Origin: Bacteroidota bacterium
GTDB lineage: Bacteria; Bacteroidota; Bacteroidia; Cytophagales; Cyclobacteriaceae
Length of the DNA: 64,000 nucleotides
Reading direction: 5' to 3'
Assembly (NCBI GenBank): GCA_016178785.1
Contig: JACOSO010000032.1
Coordinates: 62,001 to 126,000 of the forward strand
Numbering within the stretch: the stretch's first letter is position 1; every line of letters begins with the position of its first letter. The notes beneath the pieces were generated by a model. The model worked only from the letters and a program-made list of their open reading frames with translations. It was not told where the DNA came from and did not search any database. Positions 23,873 to 34,556 of the stretch are shown here, piece after piece. Made by a program: the position numbers and the translations under genes.

Positions 23873-25816
23873 TCATTCTTTGATTAGCTCGAACTCCACT
23901 CTTCGGTTGAATTGCTTTGACTCATCGGTGGTTTCTTGAACGATGGGCTTTGAACTTCCATAGCCGATGGCTGAGATCCTTGACTCGTCTATTTTGAATT
24001 GTTCTACAAGATAAGTTTTGATTGCATCAGCCCGGGATTGCGAAAGTTTTAAGTTAAATTCTTCATTACCTGCCGAATCGGTGTGCCCGGAGATTTTCAG
24101 TTTTTCTTCCGGGTGGTCAATCAAAAAATTTCCGACTTTAGCTAAATCGCTGTGCATAGTTTCGAGAATATCCCATTTTCCGTTTTCAAACTCAAGCGAT
24201 ATAAATGCAATCTTGCTCTCAATCGGTTCGGCAACATGCGTGGCCTTTTTATTTCCATCCATAAAGAAGACTTCTTCGATACGAAAAAAATCGTCACCCT
24301 GAATTGTGATGAGATAGTTACGCTTGTTGATCAAATTGAAATCATATGTTCCGTCTTCGCGTAAATATTTTGGAGCCACTTCTATTCCATGATCTAAATC
24401 CACCACCGAAACGATTCCCTTGGCGGGCTTGCCTTTGTGATCTTGCACGGTTCCGCTGAGCTCGACAATTGCTTCTGGATGAGCCTCCATAGGAAGGAGA
24501 AACGAATAGAGGTCAAGGTTCTTAATGTCATTCTCGTCTGATCGGGCATAATACAATTCATGACTTTTCGAATCGATCGTGAAATAATACTCACTGCCCG
24601 CGCCATTCACTAATGGCCCTATGTTTTTAGGTTCGCCCCAACTGCGTTTTTGTTTATAGGATTTGTAAATATCAAAATCACCAAAGTTGAGCGGATGGCC
24701 ATCTGAAGAAAAATAAAGCACATTGTATTTATGATGAAAGAACGGGCTCACTTCACTCCGTATCGTGTTTACAATTGGCCCGGCATTTTGAGCGCGACCC
24801 CAATTTCCTTTTCTGTCTTTCACTGAAAAATAAATGTCAGATAATCCGAAGCCACCCAAACGATTGCTCGCAAAGTAAAGCGTGTCTCCCGAGTGATTGA
24901 TGGCAGGTTGCGATTCCCATCCTGAACTGTTCACATTGGCGCCAAGATTTTTAATGTCACCCCAAGTGCTATCTTTTTTTAATGTAGCTACATACAAATC
25001 GCAACTACCAAAACCTTTAGGTGCATCGCATCGAGAGAAGAACAGAAATTTTCCGTCAAGACTCAAGCATGCTGAGCCTTCGTTGTAATTAGTGTTGATC
25101 GTTTTAAAATCTTCAGCTTGCGTCCAGGCGCCATCTACTTTTAAGCTGAAAAAAATATCTTCATCGTAGGCACGTTCCTGATGCTTGTTTCGCTTTGAAG
25201 TAAAAAGCAAAACGTAATCAACGTTGCCAATGGCCGGGCCATAATCCTCCTTAGGTGAATTGATGTGTTCTCCCATGGCCTCTAGCACTGCACGCGGAGG
25301 CCGCAGGGTGTCAACTTCTTTTCGGTAATTCACCAATTGATAGTAATGCTCAAGAGGGACGTAATATTTTTTTTTGTCCCTTTCAATAGAGTCATATCTT
25401 TTATAAATGTCGTTGATGTTGACCCCTTGTTTGTGGTGCTTCAACACAAGTTTGTACAGCAAAATTGATTCACCTTTCGGCCCAAATTTTTCAGAGAGCT
25501 CAGCCAACCTCCAAATCATTGGGACATTCTCGGAAAAATTTTCGATGCCGAACTTCTTCACATATTCTTTCAATGCCTCATACATTTCCTGAGGCTTGTC
25601 GTTCAACTCTTTCAGGTGTTTGAGCTTAGCTTGATCAGAATAATACCGAACCTTGTTGATGTTGGAAAAAATAAATATGTCAGACTGACTGTAATGGGTG
25701 ATGGAGTCACTAACAAAGACTTTTTTAACAATCTTCGTTTTCTCTTGTGCCAAGCCGCTCTCAAAACAAAGCAAGCCACAAGCTAAGGCAGCTAAAAATG
25801 CTTTGAAAAAGGTCAT
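23873..25816 (-). CDS. PorE-like protein: helical, PD40 propeller, CRD, OmpA domain
   Basis: This 647-residue exported protein (signal peptide ends SGLAQ) has four parts. A helical, TPR-like region spans about residues 40-170. A six-bladed PD40/WD40-like propeller spans about residues 190-440, with blades such as DGKFLFFSRCDA and GDTLYFASNRLGG. A carboxypeptidase-regulatory-like beta sandwich follows (about residues 450-525). A C-terminal OmpA domain (about residues 535-647) carries ISGHTDSAG and NRRVEFELI. This order matches PorE, a cell-wall-bound type IX secretion component, but many Bacteroidota have several paralogues and no other T9SS gene is nearby. It could simply be a wall-anchored scaffold. 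Confidence 0.85.
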   Translation of the reverse strand: MTFFKAFLAALACGLLCFESGLAQEKTKIVKKVFVSDSITHYSQSDIFIFSNINKVRYYSDQAKLKHLKELNDKPQEMYEALKEYVKKFGIENFSENVPMIWRLAELSEKFGPKGESILLYKLVLKHHKQGVNINDIYKRYDSIERDKKKYYVPLEHYYQLVNYRKEVDTLRPPRAVLEAMGEHINSPKEDYGPAIGNVDYVLLFTSKRNKHQERAYDEDIFFSLKVDGAWTQAEDFKTINTNYNEGSACLSLDGKFLFFSRCDAPKGFGSCDLYVATLKKDSTWGDIKNLGANVNSSGWESQPAINHSGDTLYFASNRLGGFGLSDIYFSVKDRKGNWGRAQNAGPIVNTIRSEVSPFFHHKYNVLYFSSDGHPLNFGDFDIYKSYKQKRSWGEPKNIGPLVNGAGSEYYFTIDSKSHELYYARSDENDIKNLDLYSFLLPMEAHPEAIVELSGTVQDHKGKPAKGIVSVVDLDHGIEVAPKYLREDGTYDFNLINKRNYLITIQGDDFFRIEEVFFMDGNKKATHVAEPIESKIAFISLEFENGKWDILETMHSDLAKVGNFLIDHPEEKLKISGHTDSAGNEEFNLKLSQSRADAIKTYLVEQFKIDESRISAIGYGSSKPIVQETTDESKQFNRRVEFELIKE

Positions 25817-26006
25817 GTTAGCAGATATTGGTTCACTTCATTCAACGAAAAGTTGCTGAAAAATATGTGATTAACAAAACTTTCTAGCGAAACACCGTTT
25901 ATGCAGTTGCGGTGTCGAGTCGATTGGCACAGCTATTGACCAATAGGAGTCCGTGAAATTTTAATTGGAGTCGCAATTTTTTTGTGTCAAATTGGCACTA
26001 GATATT

Positions 26007-28463
26007 ATGTTTAAAGAAATCGCCATCGCGCAAGCAGATCAGCAGGAAACGGAGGAGCTCATTCAGCTCATCAATCCTGAAAAAGAAATTGAACTTCGCC
26101 CCGAAGATCTTCCGGAAGAACTTTCCATTCTTCCAATTAAAAATACGGTGCTGTTTCCCGGGGTTGTAATTCCGATTACGGTAACCCGTCAGAAATCTAT
26201 TCGGCTGATCAAGAAAGCTTATCAGGGCAATCGCATCATTGGAGTTATCGCCCAAAAAAATAAACAGGCGGAAGAACCTTCTATCGAAGATTTGTATCGA
26301 TTCGGCACAGTGGCACGCATCATCAAGATGTTAGTTCTTCCCGATGGAAATACTACTATCATTATTCAAGGAAAAAATCGTTTTGCTATAAAGGAATTCA
26401 TAAGTGATGAACCTTTTCTCACCGCGCGAATAGAATTACAAACAGAACCTACGCTCGATCTTGAAAGCAAAGAAGTGACGGCATTGGTGCAGTCGCTGAA
26501 AGATGCCGCTTCAAAAATCTTAAAACTCAATCCCGATATTCCACAGGAAGCGCAAGTTGCGCTTGACAATATTAATAGTACTTCATTTCTTATTCACTTC
26601 CTGTCTTCAAACTTAAATGTAGATGTTGCCGAGAAGCAAAAAATTCTTGAGGTCAACAACATCATCGATCGCGGCACACTGCTGTTGCAGTACATGCTAA
26701 AGGAAATCCAAATGCTGGAGATCAAGCATGAAATTCAGAAGAAGGTTCACACTGACATTGATCAGCAGCAACGAGATTATTTTTTGCGCCAGCAAATCAA
26801 AGTGTTGCAAGATGAACTTGGTTATGATGGCCCGGACAAGGAAATAGAAAAATTGCGCAAGCGTGGTGCTGAAAAAAAATGGCAGAAAGCAGCAGTTGAT
26901 CATTTTAATAAGGAACTCGACAAGCTTCAGCGTACCAATCCGCAGGCTCCTGATTTTCCGGTGATGATGAATTACGTTGAGTTTATGCTCGACTTGCCTT
27001 GGGAAGAATACACTACCGATGATTTCGATTTAAAGAAGGCTAAAAAGATTTTAGACAAGGATCATTTTGGTTTGGAAAAAGTAAAGACACGCATTCTTGA
27101 GTATCTCGCTGTTTTGAAATTGAAACAGGATATGAAGGGACCAATCTTGTGCTTGTATGGCCCGCCCGGTGTGGGCAAAACTTCTTTGGGAAAATCGATT
27201 GCAAAATCGCTGGGGAGAAATTATGTGCGCATGTCGCTGGGTGGTGTGCATGACGAAGCCGAGATTCGGGGTCATCGCAAGACCTATATTGGTGCCATGC
27301 CGGGAAAAATATTGCACAACATCAAAAAATCGAAATCATCGAATCCTGTTTTTGTCCTGGATGAAATTGATAAAGTGCGTACCGATTTTCGGGGGGACCC
27401 CTCATCGGCATTACTTGAAGTTCTTGACCCTGAGCAGAACAATACATTTGCCGATAATTACCTGGAAGTGGATTACGATTTATCAAAAGTCTTATTTATT
27501 GCCACTGCAAATGCGCTTGACACCATTCAGCCTGCATTGCGCGATCGGATGGAGATCATTGAACTTTCAGGCTATACCGTAGAAGAAAAACTTCAAATAG
27601 CCATCAGGCACTTGATACCGAAGCAAATCAAAGAGCACGGCCTTTCTCTTGACGATGTAAAATTCTCTAAGGAAGGTGTGTTGAAAGTGATCGAAGCCTA
27701 CACGCGTGAATCTGGCGTGCGAAGCCTGGAAAGAAAAATTGGTTCTGTTGTTCGTAACATCGCCAAATCAAAAGCGATGGAGGAGGAAATTCCAAAAGAA
27801 ATCACCGAAAAAGAAGTAGTAAAAATTCTGGGCGCTGAAATTTTTGATGAGGAATTGTATCAGGGCAATGACATTGCCGGAGTTGTTACAGGTCTAGCAT
27901 GGACTTCTGTAGGAGGTGATATTTTGTTTGTTGAGTCGAGTGTGAGCAAAGGTAAAGGCGCGCTGACAATTTCTGGCCAATTGGGGGATGTGATGAAAGA
28001 ATCTGCAACCGCTGCACTTTCCTACCTCAAAGCCAACGCAGAATCACTGCACATCGATCATCGCGTTTTTCAGAATTATGATTTGCATATCCACGTACCT
28101 GCAGGCGCAGTGCCAAAAGATGGGCCATCGGCAGGGATTACAATGCTCACTTCATTAGCTTCAACGTTTACGCAGCGCAAAGTCAAATCGCAGCTCGCTA
28201 TGACAGGTGAAATCACCCTACGTGGAAAAGTCTTACCCGTGGGTGGTATCAAAGAAAAAATACTCGCTGCCAAGCGCAGTGGCATCAAAGAGATTGTGCT
28301 CAGCTCAAAAAATAAACGTGACATTCAGGAAATTGAAAAATCGTACATCAAAGGCTTGTCGTTCAAGTATGTTGATTCAGTAGATGAGGTGTTGAAGTTG
28401 GCATTGCTAAAGGAAAAAGTGGCACATCCAATTCATTTTAATTTGCCGGAGGTTAAAGCGTAA
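26007..28463 (+). CDS. lon: ATP-dependent protease Lon
   Basis: This protein has 818 residues, a usual length for Lon. The N-terminal LAN domain begins near ILPIKNTVLFPGVVIPI, followed by a coiled coil and an AAA+ module with Walker A GPPGVGKTSLGK and Walker B PVFVLDEIDKV. The C-terminal Lon protease domain has catalytic Ser in PKDGPSAGITM and Lys in PVGGIKEKILAAKRSG. It degrades misfolded and regulatory proteins in the cytoplasm. The frame is open from a TTG at 25965, but the ATG at 26007 is preferred. About 100 bases separate it from hslU, another AAA+ protease subunit. Confidence 0.97.
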   Translation: MFKEIAIAQADQQETEELIQLINPEKEIELRPEDLPEELSILPIKNTVLFPGVVIPITVTRQKSIRLIKKAYQGNRIIGVIAQKNKQAEEPSIEDLYRFGTVARIIKMLVLPDGNTTIIIQGKNRFAIKEFISDEPFLTARIELQTEPTLDLESKEVTALVQSLKDAASKILKLNPDIPQEAQVALDNINSTSFLIHFLSSNLNVDVAEKQKILEVNNIIDRGTLLLQYMLKEIQMLEIKHEIQKKVHTDIDQQQRDYFLRQQIKVLQDELGYDGPDKEIEKLRKRGAEKKWQKAAVDHFNKELDKLQRTNPQAPDFPVMMNYVEFMLDLPWEEYTTDDFDLKKAKKILDKDHFGLEKVKTRILEYLAVLKLKQDMKGPILCLYGPPGVGKTSLGKSIAKSLGRNYVRMSLGGVHDEAEIRGHRKTYIGAMPGKILHNIKKSKSSNPVFVLDEIDKVRTDFRGDPSSALLEVLDPEQNNTFADNYLEVDYDLSKVLFIATANALDTIQPALRDRMEIIELSGYTVEEKLQIAIRHLIPKQIKEHGLSLDDVKFSKEGVLKVIEAYTRESGVRSLERKIGSVVRNIAKSKAMEEEIPKEITEKEVVKILGAEIFDEELYQGNDIAGVVTGLAWTSVGGDILFVESSVSKGKGALTISGQLGDVMKESATAALSYLKANAESLHIDHRVFQNYDLHIHVPAGAVPKDGPSAGITMLTSLASTFTQRKVKSQLAMTGEITLRGKVLPVGGIKEKILAAKRSGIKEIVLSSKNKRDIQEIEKSYIKGLSFKYVDSVDEVLKLALLKEKVAHPIHFNLPEVKA

Positions 28464-28532
28464 TTCCTTAATTGATAAAAGACGAAGCCAAATAGACAGA
28501 AATAAGAGCTTCTTACTTTGAGTCGGTGAATC

Positions 28533-28559
28533 TGAAATCTTAAATTTGAAATCTTAAAT
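28533..28559. repeat. Tandem TGAAATCTTAAAT repeat
   Basis: TGAAATCTTAAAT occurs twice in tandem (28533-28545 and 28547-28559), immediately upstream of hslU. It belongs to the AAATCTTAAAT-type intergenic repeat class seen also near 1020-1045, 33850-33910 and 54300-54370. Confidence 0.6.
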
Positions 28560-28566
28560 CAGTCTC

Positions 28567-29967
28567 ATGCTTGATCCGAAAAGTTTGACCCCGCAGCAAA
28601 TCGTTCAAGAGCTCGATAAATATATTGTTGGCCAAAAAGATGCTAAACGCAATGTAGCCATTGCCTTGCGCAATCGTTGGAGGCGGATGAACGCTAACCC
28701 TGAAATGAAAAACGAAATTGTGCCTAATAATATTCTGATGATTGGTGCAACAGGAGTGGGCAAAACAGAGATTGCAAGACGACTTGCAAAAATTGCGGAC
28801 GCACCGTTTATTAAGGTGGAGGCATCGAAGTTTACAGAAGTGGGCTACGTGGGCCGTGATGTCGAAGGCATGGTGCGTGACTTGGCAGAACAATCAGTGA
28901 ATATGGTGAAGTCGCGCAAGAAAGAAGAAGTGAAAGAAAAGGCAGCGCAAATAGTAGAAGAAATAATTCTTGACGCACTCATCCCGCCCATGCGCAAGCC
29001 CGCAGGATTTTCTGTATCCACAATACCAAATGACGAAAATCAAGAAGCACCCAAAGACGATGTTGAACTGAACGAACGCACCAGAAATATTTTTCGTGAG
29101 AAAATCAGGAATGGCGAATTAGAGGACCGTAAAATTGAAATTGACATCAAACAAAATAGCACGCCAGGTGTAGGCATGATTGGTGCAGGGATGATGGATG
29201 AAGTGTCGATGATGAATCTGCAGGAGATGCTCAGTGGCATGATGCCGAAGAAAAATAAAAAAAGAAAACTCACAGTTGCTGAGGCTCGAAGGGTTTTGCT
29301 GGAAGAAGAAGCGGCTAAACTCATCGACATGGACGAAGTAAAGGAAGAAGCTATTCGCAAAGCAGAAGATGCAGGAATTATTTTTATTGACGAGATCGAC
29401 AAGATTGCCTCGGGTGGCAAAAAAGGCGGAGGCGGACCTGATGTGAGTCGCGAAGGAGTGCAGCGTGACTTACTCCCGATTGTAGAGGGAAGCACTGTAA
29501 ACACCAAATACGGAGTGATCAACACCGATCATATCTTGTTTATTGCGGCCGGAGCATTTCATGTTTCAAAACCTTCAGACCTGATTCCTGAGTTGCAAGG
29601 CCGATTCCCGATTCGCGTAGAGTTAAATAGTTTGACGAAAGATGACTTTGTTCGCATTTTGAAAGAACCAAAAAATGCGTTGACTCGTCAATATCAAGCC
29701 CTGTTTGAAGCCGAAGATTTTTCGATTGACTTTGATGATGATGCAGTTCATGAAATAGCTCAGGCTGCATTCGAAATAAATGCAGAAGTAGAAAACATTG
29801 GCGCCCGCAGGCTACACACCGTGATGAGCAAATTGCTCAACGAATTCCTGTTTGATGTCCCTGACAAAATTTCAAAAGACAATCCGATCAAAATCACCAA
29901 AGCAATGGTGGTGGAGAAACTTCGCGAGTTGATCAAGAATAAGGATTTGAGCGAGTATATTTTGTGA
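28567..29967 (+). CDS. hslU: HslU, ATPase of the HslVU protease
   Basis: This 466-residue AAA+ unfoldase is full length. Features are LTPQQIVQELDKYIVGQ at the start, Walker A GATGVGKTE, and FTEVGYVGRDVEGMVRDL. An intermediate I-domain runs from about residue 115 to 240, then Walker B IIFIDEIDKIAS, and the C-terminal hook ends KDLSEYIL as needed to dock on HslV. It unfolds substrates and feeds them to the HslV peptidase. No hslV is adjacent, unlike in many bacteria. Its stop overlaps the start region of the DUF4421 gene. Confidence 0.96.
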   Translation: MLDPKSLTPQQIVQELDKYIVGQKDAKRNVAIALRNRWRRMNANPEMKNEIVPNNILMIGATGVGKTEIARRLAKIADAPFIKVEASKFTEVGYVGRDVEGMVRDLAEQSVNMVKSRKKEEVKEKAAQIVEEIILDALIPPMRKPAGFSVSTIPNDENQEAPKDDVELNERTRNIFREKIRNGELEDRKIEIDIKQNSTPGVGMIGAGMMDEVSMMNLQEMLSGMMPKKNKKRKLTVAEARRVLLEEEAAKLIDMDEVKEEAIRKAEDAGIIFIDEIDKIASGGKKGGGGPDVSREGVQRDLLPIVEGSTVNTKYGVINTDHILFIAAGAFHVSKPSDLIPELQGRFPIRVELNSLTKDDFVRILKEPKNALTRQYQALFEAEDFSIDFDDDAVHEIAQAAFEINAEVENIGARRLHTVMSKLLNEFLFDVPDKISKDNPIKITKAMVVEKLRELIKNKDLSEYIL

Positions 29968-31010
29968 TGATTCGGCAATTATTTTTTCTCAGTTCAGTCT
30001 TTACTCTTCTTCCCTTTTTCGTTTCTGCCACCACATCAGATTCTCTTCGTGAGCGATACATCAAACGCTTTCCTGATTATTTTTTTATTTGGCCCGTAAT
30101 TAAACAGCGAAGCACTTCTTTCGATATAGAAAATCTTCCCAACAAAAACGAAAAACTTTCTTATAAACCCAATGGTAACTATGGCTTAGGATGGGGTATG
30201 TACATTTTCGAAATCGGTTTTGAAGTGACATTTTCCATTCAGCCGCAGGCAAGCAAACAATATCTCTATGGTCATTCTCGTGTAAATGATCTGCAAGCCA
30301 ATATTCTTGGAAAACATTGGGGATTGGATTTGTTCACTCAAAACTATAATGGCTTCTATCGAACGGATAAAAATATTTCTGTACCGGCAAACATACCTTA
30401 CCCACAACGCCCCGACATCAGTACCTGGAACACGGGCGTGAACGGAATTTATGTCTTCAATAAAAACAAATACTCCATTCGCGCTGCTTACAACTTTTCA
30501 GAACGTCAATTAAAAAGCGGGGGATCCTTCTTATTGAGCGGAACCATGAACACATTTAGCCTTCGAGCTGACTCAGCTATATACGGTGCCAAGTATGAAA
30601 CCAGATTTGGTGCACAAGCTGACTTTAGTAAACTGGATTATACCACCATTAGTGTTGCACCCGGATATGCCCACACCTTTGTTTTCAAAAATCTTTTTTT
30701 AAACGCATCATTATCTATCGGGCCGGCTAACCATTGGGTTTATTATCAGTCGGCCACTGCTTCAAAGCATGAAATCACATTGAACAGCTTCGCGGATTTC
30801 AGATTGGCTATGGGCTATAATAGCGACCGATTTTTCACTGGTATCACCTTTATTACTCAAGCACGCAATATTAAAATTGAACAAGTTCAGTTCACAAGTT
30901 CGAATTCTATTTTCAAAATAATTATCGGTTATCGTTTTAAGGAATTCGGAATTCTGAAAAAGAGAGCATGGGATTTTGTCCCGATTGGTAAGAAGCATTC
31001 TGCACAATAG
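29967..31010 (+). CDS. DUF4421 outer-membrane protein
   Basis: This 347-residue protein has a signal peptide (about residues 1-21, ends VSA). A beta-strand-rich body of aromatic, alternating segments follows (for example YGLGWGMYIFEIGFEVTF). The pattern is that of the DUF4421 family, thought to be outer-membrane barrels. Function is unknown. The ATG at 29967 shares one base with the hslU stop (TGATG); a GTG at 29964 is also in frame. The tight link suggests co-translation with hslU, although the functions have no obvious relation. It ends convergent with a DUF3332 gene seven bases away. Confidence 0.75.
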   Translation: MIRQLFFLSSVFTLLPFFVSATTSDSLRERYIKRFPDYFFIWPVIKQRSTSFDIENLPNKNEKLSYKPNGNYGLGWGMYIFEIGFEVTFSIQPQASKQYLYGHSRVNDLQANILGKHWGLDLFTQNYNGFYRTDKNISVPANIPYPQRPDISTWNTGVNGIYVFNKNKYSIRAAYNFSERQLKSGGSFLLSGTMNTFSLRADSAIYGAKYETRFGAQADFSKLDYTTISVAPGYAHTFVFKNLFLNASLSIGPANHWVYYQSATASKHEITLNSFADFRLAMGYNSDRFFTGITFITQARNIKIEQVQFTSSNSIFKIIIGYRFKEFGILKKRAWDFVPIGKKHSAQ

Positions 31011-31017
31011 AACCAAT

Positions 31018-31593
31018 TTACTTTCGTGCGTAGGCGGTACTTAGTTTTTGCTGAATGGAAGCGATTGACTCACTGGCCAGCACGGTTGTCGTTGTACCAT
31101 CCGGTTTGTAAAAAGTGACCAATTCTTTGCGATCCTTGGTTTCAGAGAAGGAGACAAGTTTGGTTGTCCTTTCGTTTGAAACGGCATTCCATGATTTATC
31201 TGCTGTATTAAATACGAGCTCAGCTACTTTGCCTTTACTTTTGCCGGTTAGCTGCTCAATGTGAAAACGATTTTGAGTTGCTGTCACTCGGTATTGGTCA
31301 CCATGCCAGGCAAGCATTTGAGTTTCTTTTTCGCCCGGCTTCATTGCCACGGGATTAGAGCCGCTCCAAAACTCGATAAGGTTCAAAATAAGGAAGTCCA
31401 CCAGTGAAGCGACTTCATAAACAGGAATAATGAGAAACACCCATAGCACAGCCGATCTGACAAATTTGTCACCAAGAGATTTGTTCCAGGAATACAGCTT
31501 GCTTACCAACGCAAATTTTCCAAAGCACCCCATCTGAGTTAGCCCGAAAATTGCGATCAGAAAAATCAATGTGGTTTGTTTTATGGTTTTCAT
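31018..31593 (-). CDS. DUF3332 lipoprotein
   Basis: This 191-residue protein has a lipoprotein-like signal (GLTQMGC, Cys at about residue 23). The DUF3332 pattern is KFALVSKLYSWNKSLGDKFVRS, a membrane helix (LWVFLIIPVYEVASLVDFLIL) and NLIEFWSGSNPV. The rest is soluble and beta-rich. The family has no assigned role. It is transcribed alone; an AT-rich stretch separates it from atpC upstream. Confidence 0.85.
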   Translation of the reverse strand: MKTIKQTTLIFLIAIFGLTQMGCFGKFALVSKLYSWNKSLGDKFVRSAVLWVFLIIPVYEVASLVDFLILNLIEFWSGSNPVAMKPGEKETQMLAWHGDQYRVTATQNRFHIEQLTGKSKGKVAELVFNTADKSWNAVSNERTTKLVSFSETKDRKELVTFYKPDGTTTTVLASESIASIQQKLSTAYARK

Positions 31594-31678
31594 GATGGAA
31601 AGATTGGTTAGTACCTAAGTTAAGAAAAATTCAATTCAACTCAACTCAATATTAAGAACGGCACTTATTCAAAAAAAA

Positions 31679-31696
31679 GAGAGGCCAAAACCTCCC
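31679..31696 (-). terminator. Intrinsic terminator after atpD-atpC
   Basis: On the minus strand GGGAGG pairs with CCTCTC (one G-U wobble) around a UUUUGG loop. Eight U residues follow (A-tract at 31671-31678). It lies 25 bases after the atpC stop. Confidence 0.8.
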
Positions 31697-31720
31697 TCAA
31701 ATATTTATAAAGGAATAGAA

Positions 31721-31963
31721 TCAGGCGACACCGTCAGCCAGCACAATCACTTTGTTTTTTAATACTTCAACAACTCCGCCCGTAATGGTTACTTGTTGAG
31801 TTGATTCTTTGGATTTATAAATCACTTGCCCATCTTTTAGCAAGGAAACTAGTGGAGCGTGATCATTCATCACCTGAAAAGACCCATCTGCCCCGGGAAA
31901 CGTAACGATTGTAACATCTCCCTCAAATACTTTTTTCTCCGGTGTGATTATTTCTAAATGCAT
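31721..31963 (-). CDS. atpC: ATP synthase epsilon subunit (short form)
   Basis: This 80-residue protein covers only the N-terminal beta-sandwich domain of epsilon: MHLEIITPEKKVFEGDV, FPGADGSFQVMNDHAPLV and ITGGVVEVLKNKVIVLAD. The C-terminal two-helix domain that inhibits ATP hydrolysis in E. coli is absent. Short forms of this kind are usual in Bacteroidota. It is the second gene of a pair with atpD, the remaining subunits being elsewhere. A 120-base AT-rich stretch with inverted repeats separates the two genes. Confidence 0.95.
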   Translation of the reverse strand: MHLEIITPEKKVFEGDVTIVTFPGADGSFQVMNDHAPLVSLLKDGQVIYKSKESTQQVTITGGVVEVLKNKVIVLADGVA

Positions 31964-32013
31964 GATCTCAATTTGAAAATTTGAAAATTAAATCAATTTG
32001 AAAATTTATAATC

Positions 32014-32070
32014 GATTTGAAGACTTGAGACTGATCTATACTAAAACTTCAATTTTCAAATCTTCAAATC
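32014..32070. repeat. AT-rich inverted repeat between atpD and atpC
   Basis: Perfect 10-base arms GATTTGAAGA (32014-32023) and TCTTCAAATC (32061-32070) lie in a region filled with further TTTGAAAATTT / AATTTTCAAA words. It would fold into a long imperfect hairpin in the atpD-atpC transcript. A role in setting subunit ratios or mRNA stability is possible. Confidence 0.7.
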
Positions 32071-32084
32071 AAATCACCTTCAAA

Positions 32085-33713
<1,629 letters not shown>

Positions 33714-33851
33714 CTATTTAGCCTAAAATGCTGGATATTTTGAGGAAGCCTGGTGGATTTGCAACCTTTAACATCTTCGATCATTTTACTCAATGTCGTT
33801 CAGTTTAAGGGCTTGCAAGTCACAGGATACCCGGTTAACTACATTGATTCA

Positions 33852-33909
33852 AGATTTAAAATTCAAGATTCAACATTGTTGGACTAAGCTAACTTTGAAT
33901 TTTAAATCT
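33852..33909. repeat. AT-rich inverted repeat
   Basis: Perfect 15-base arms AGATTTAAAATTCAA (33852-33866) and TTGAATTTTAAATCT (33895-33909) surround a 28-base loop. It lies between the divergent-side atpD promoter and the 3' end of a lipoprotein gene. It is a member of the AAATCTTAAAT/TTGAA repeat class. Confidence 0.75.
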
Positions 33910-33947
33910 GGAACTTTGAATTGCCTCGCTTACCTAAACGACATCGA

Positions 33948-34415
33948 TCATTTTACGATAAGGATCTCCATTCCATCGCCCAATTTCCACACGGGCTTGC
34001 TGTTATAAAAGATCTGCTGCGGATAAGAGCTGCTTGGGACGAAAGTATAAGTCAACGTGTCTGTAACGCCCTGCTTGAGCTGGATCAATGTCTTTTTTAA
34101 GTCCTTCTGGTACTGAAATATGGAGCTTTGATAATAAATAAAATAAACCCCCTGGCGTGTACCATTATCAAATACATATTGCCCATTCACTGCAGGTGCA
34201 GGATTTTGAGTAATCGTTCCGTTATTATTTATCACTTCATAAAGCTTTACATCAGCCGGGTTATAAATGCCTGACTGAGGTTGCAATAAGTCCGGATTAG
34301 AGCTCGATTTGTAAAAGAAATAATAGTAGGCTCTTGGCTCGGGGCCGCATGCGCAGGGCTGACTGCAATCCACCAGAAGTAAAAAAGAAATAATAATAAG
34401 TGTAACAGCTTTCAT
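33948..34415 (-). CDS. Hypothetical lipoprotein
   Basis: This protein of about 155 residues has a hydrophobic leader ending LLLVDCSQPCACG. A lipidated Cys is possible, though Asp before it is unusual for a lipobox. The body is beta-rich, with many Tyr and Phe (YYYFFYKSSS) and a C-terminal strand (GDGMEILIVK). I recognise no family. The frame is open to 34445, but the Met at 34415 starts the leader. It is transcribed alone, convergent to nothing and divergent from the GH3 gene. Confidence 0.6.
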   Translation of the reverse strand: MKAVTLIIISFLLLVDCSQPCACGPEPRAYYYFFYKSSSNPDLLQPQSGIYNPADVKLYEVINNNGTITQNPAPAVNGQYVFDNGTRQGVYFIYYQSSIFQYQKDLKKTLIQLKQGVTDTLTYTFVPSSSYPQQIFYNSKPVWKLGDGMEILIVK

Positions 34416-34543
34416 AAAATAGCAATTGATAATTCGAGTTTGCAAAATTAAGAAATCAATCCTTCTTTGATATTAAGCCGATGCGAATCGGTGCGATCTC
34501 CAGCCTATTTTTTTTATCAGTGCAAATTGTGCAATCTGTGGCC

Positions 34544-34551
34544 TATTTTTG
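34544..34551 (+). promoter_or_regulatory. Possible -7 box for a near-leaderless GH3 transcript
   Basis: TATTTTTG matches TAnnTTTG and ends five bases before the GH3 ATG at 34557, so transcription would start at or beside the start codon. No TTG is exactly 19 bases upstream (the nearest gives 14), so the call is weak. Confidence 0.35.
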
Positions 34552-34556
34552 CACCC

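Noticed and set aside
27157-27582. 141-residue open frame inside lon, same strand
   Set aside because: It overlaps the Lon AAA+ motifs in another frame and has no start context or domain.
29040-29525. 161-residue open frame opposite hslU
   Set aside because: It is antisense to the HslU I-domain region and low in complexity (Ser/Leu/Ile rich).
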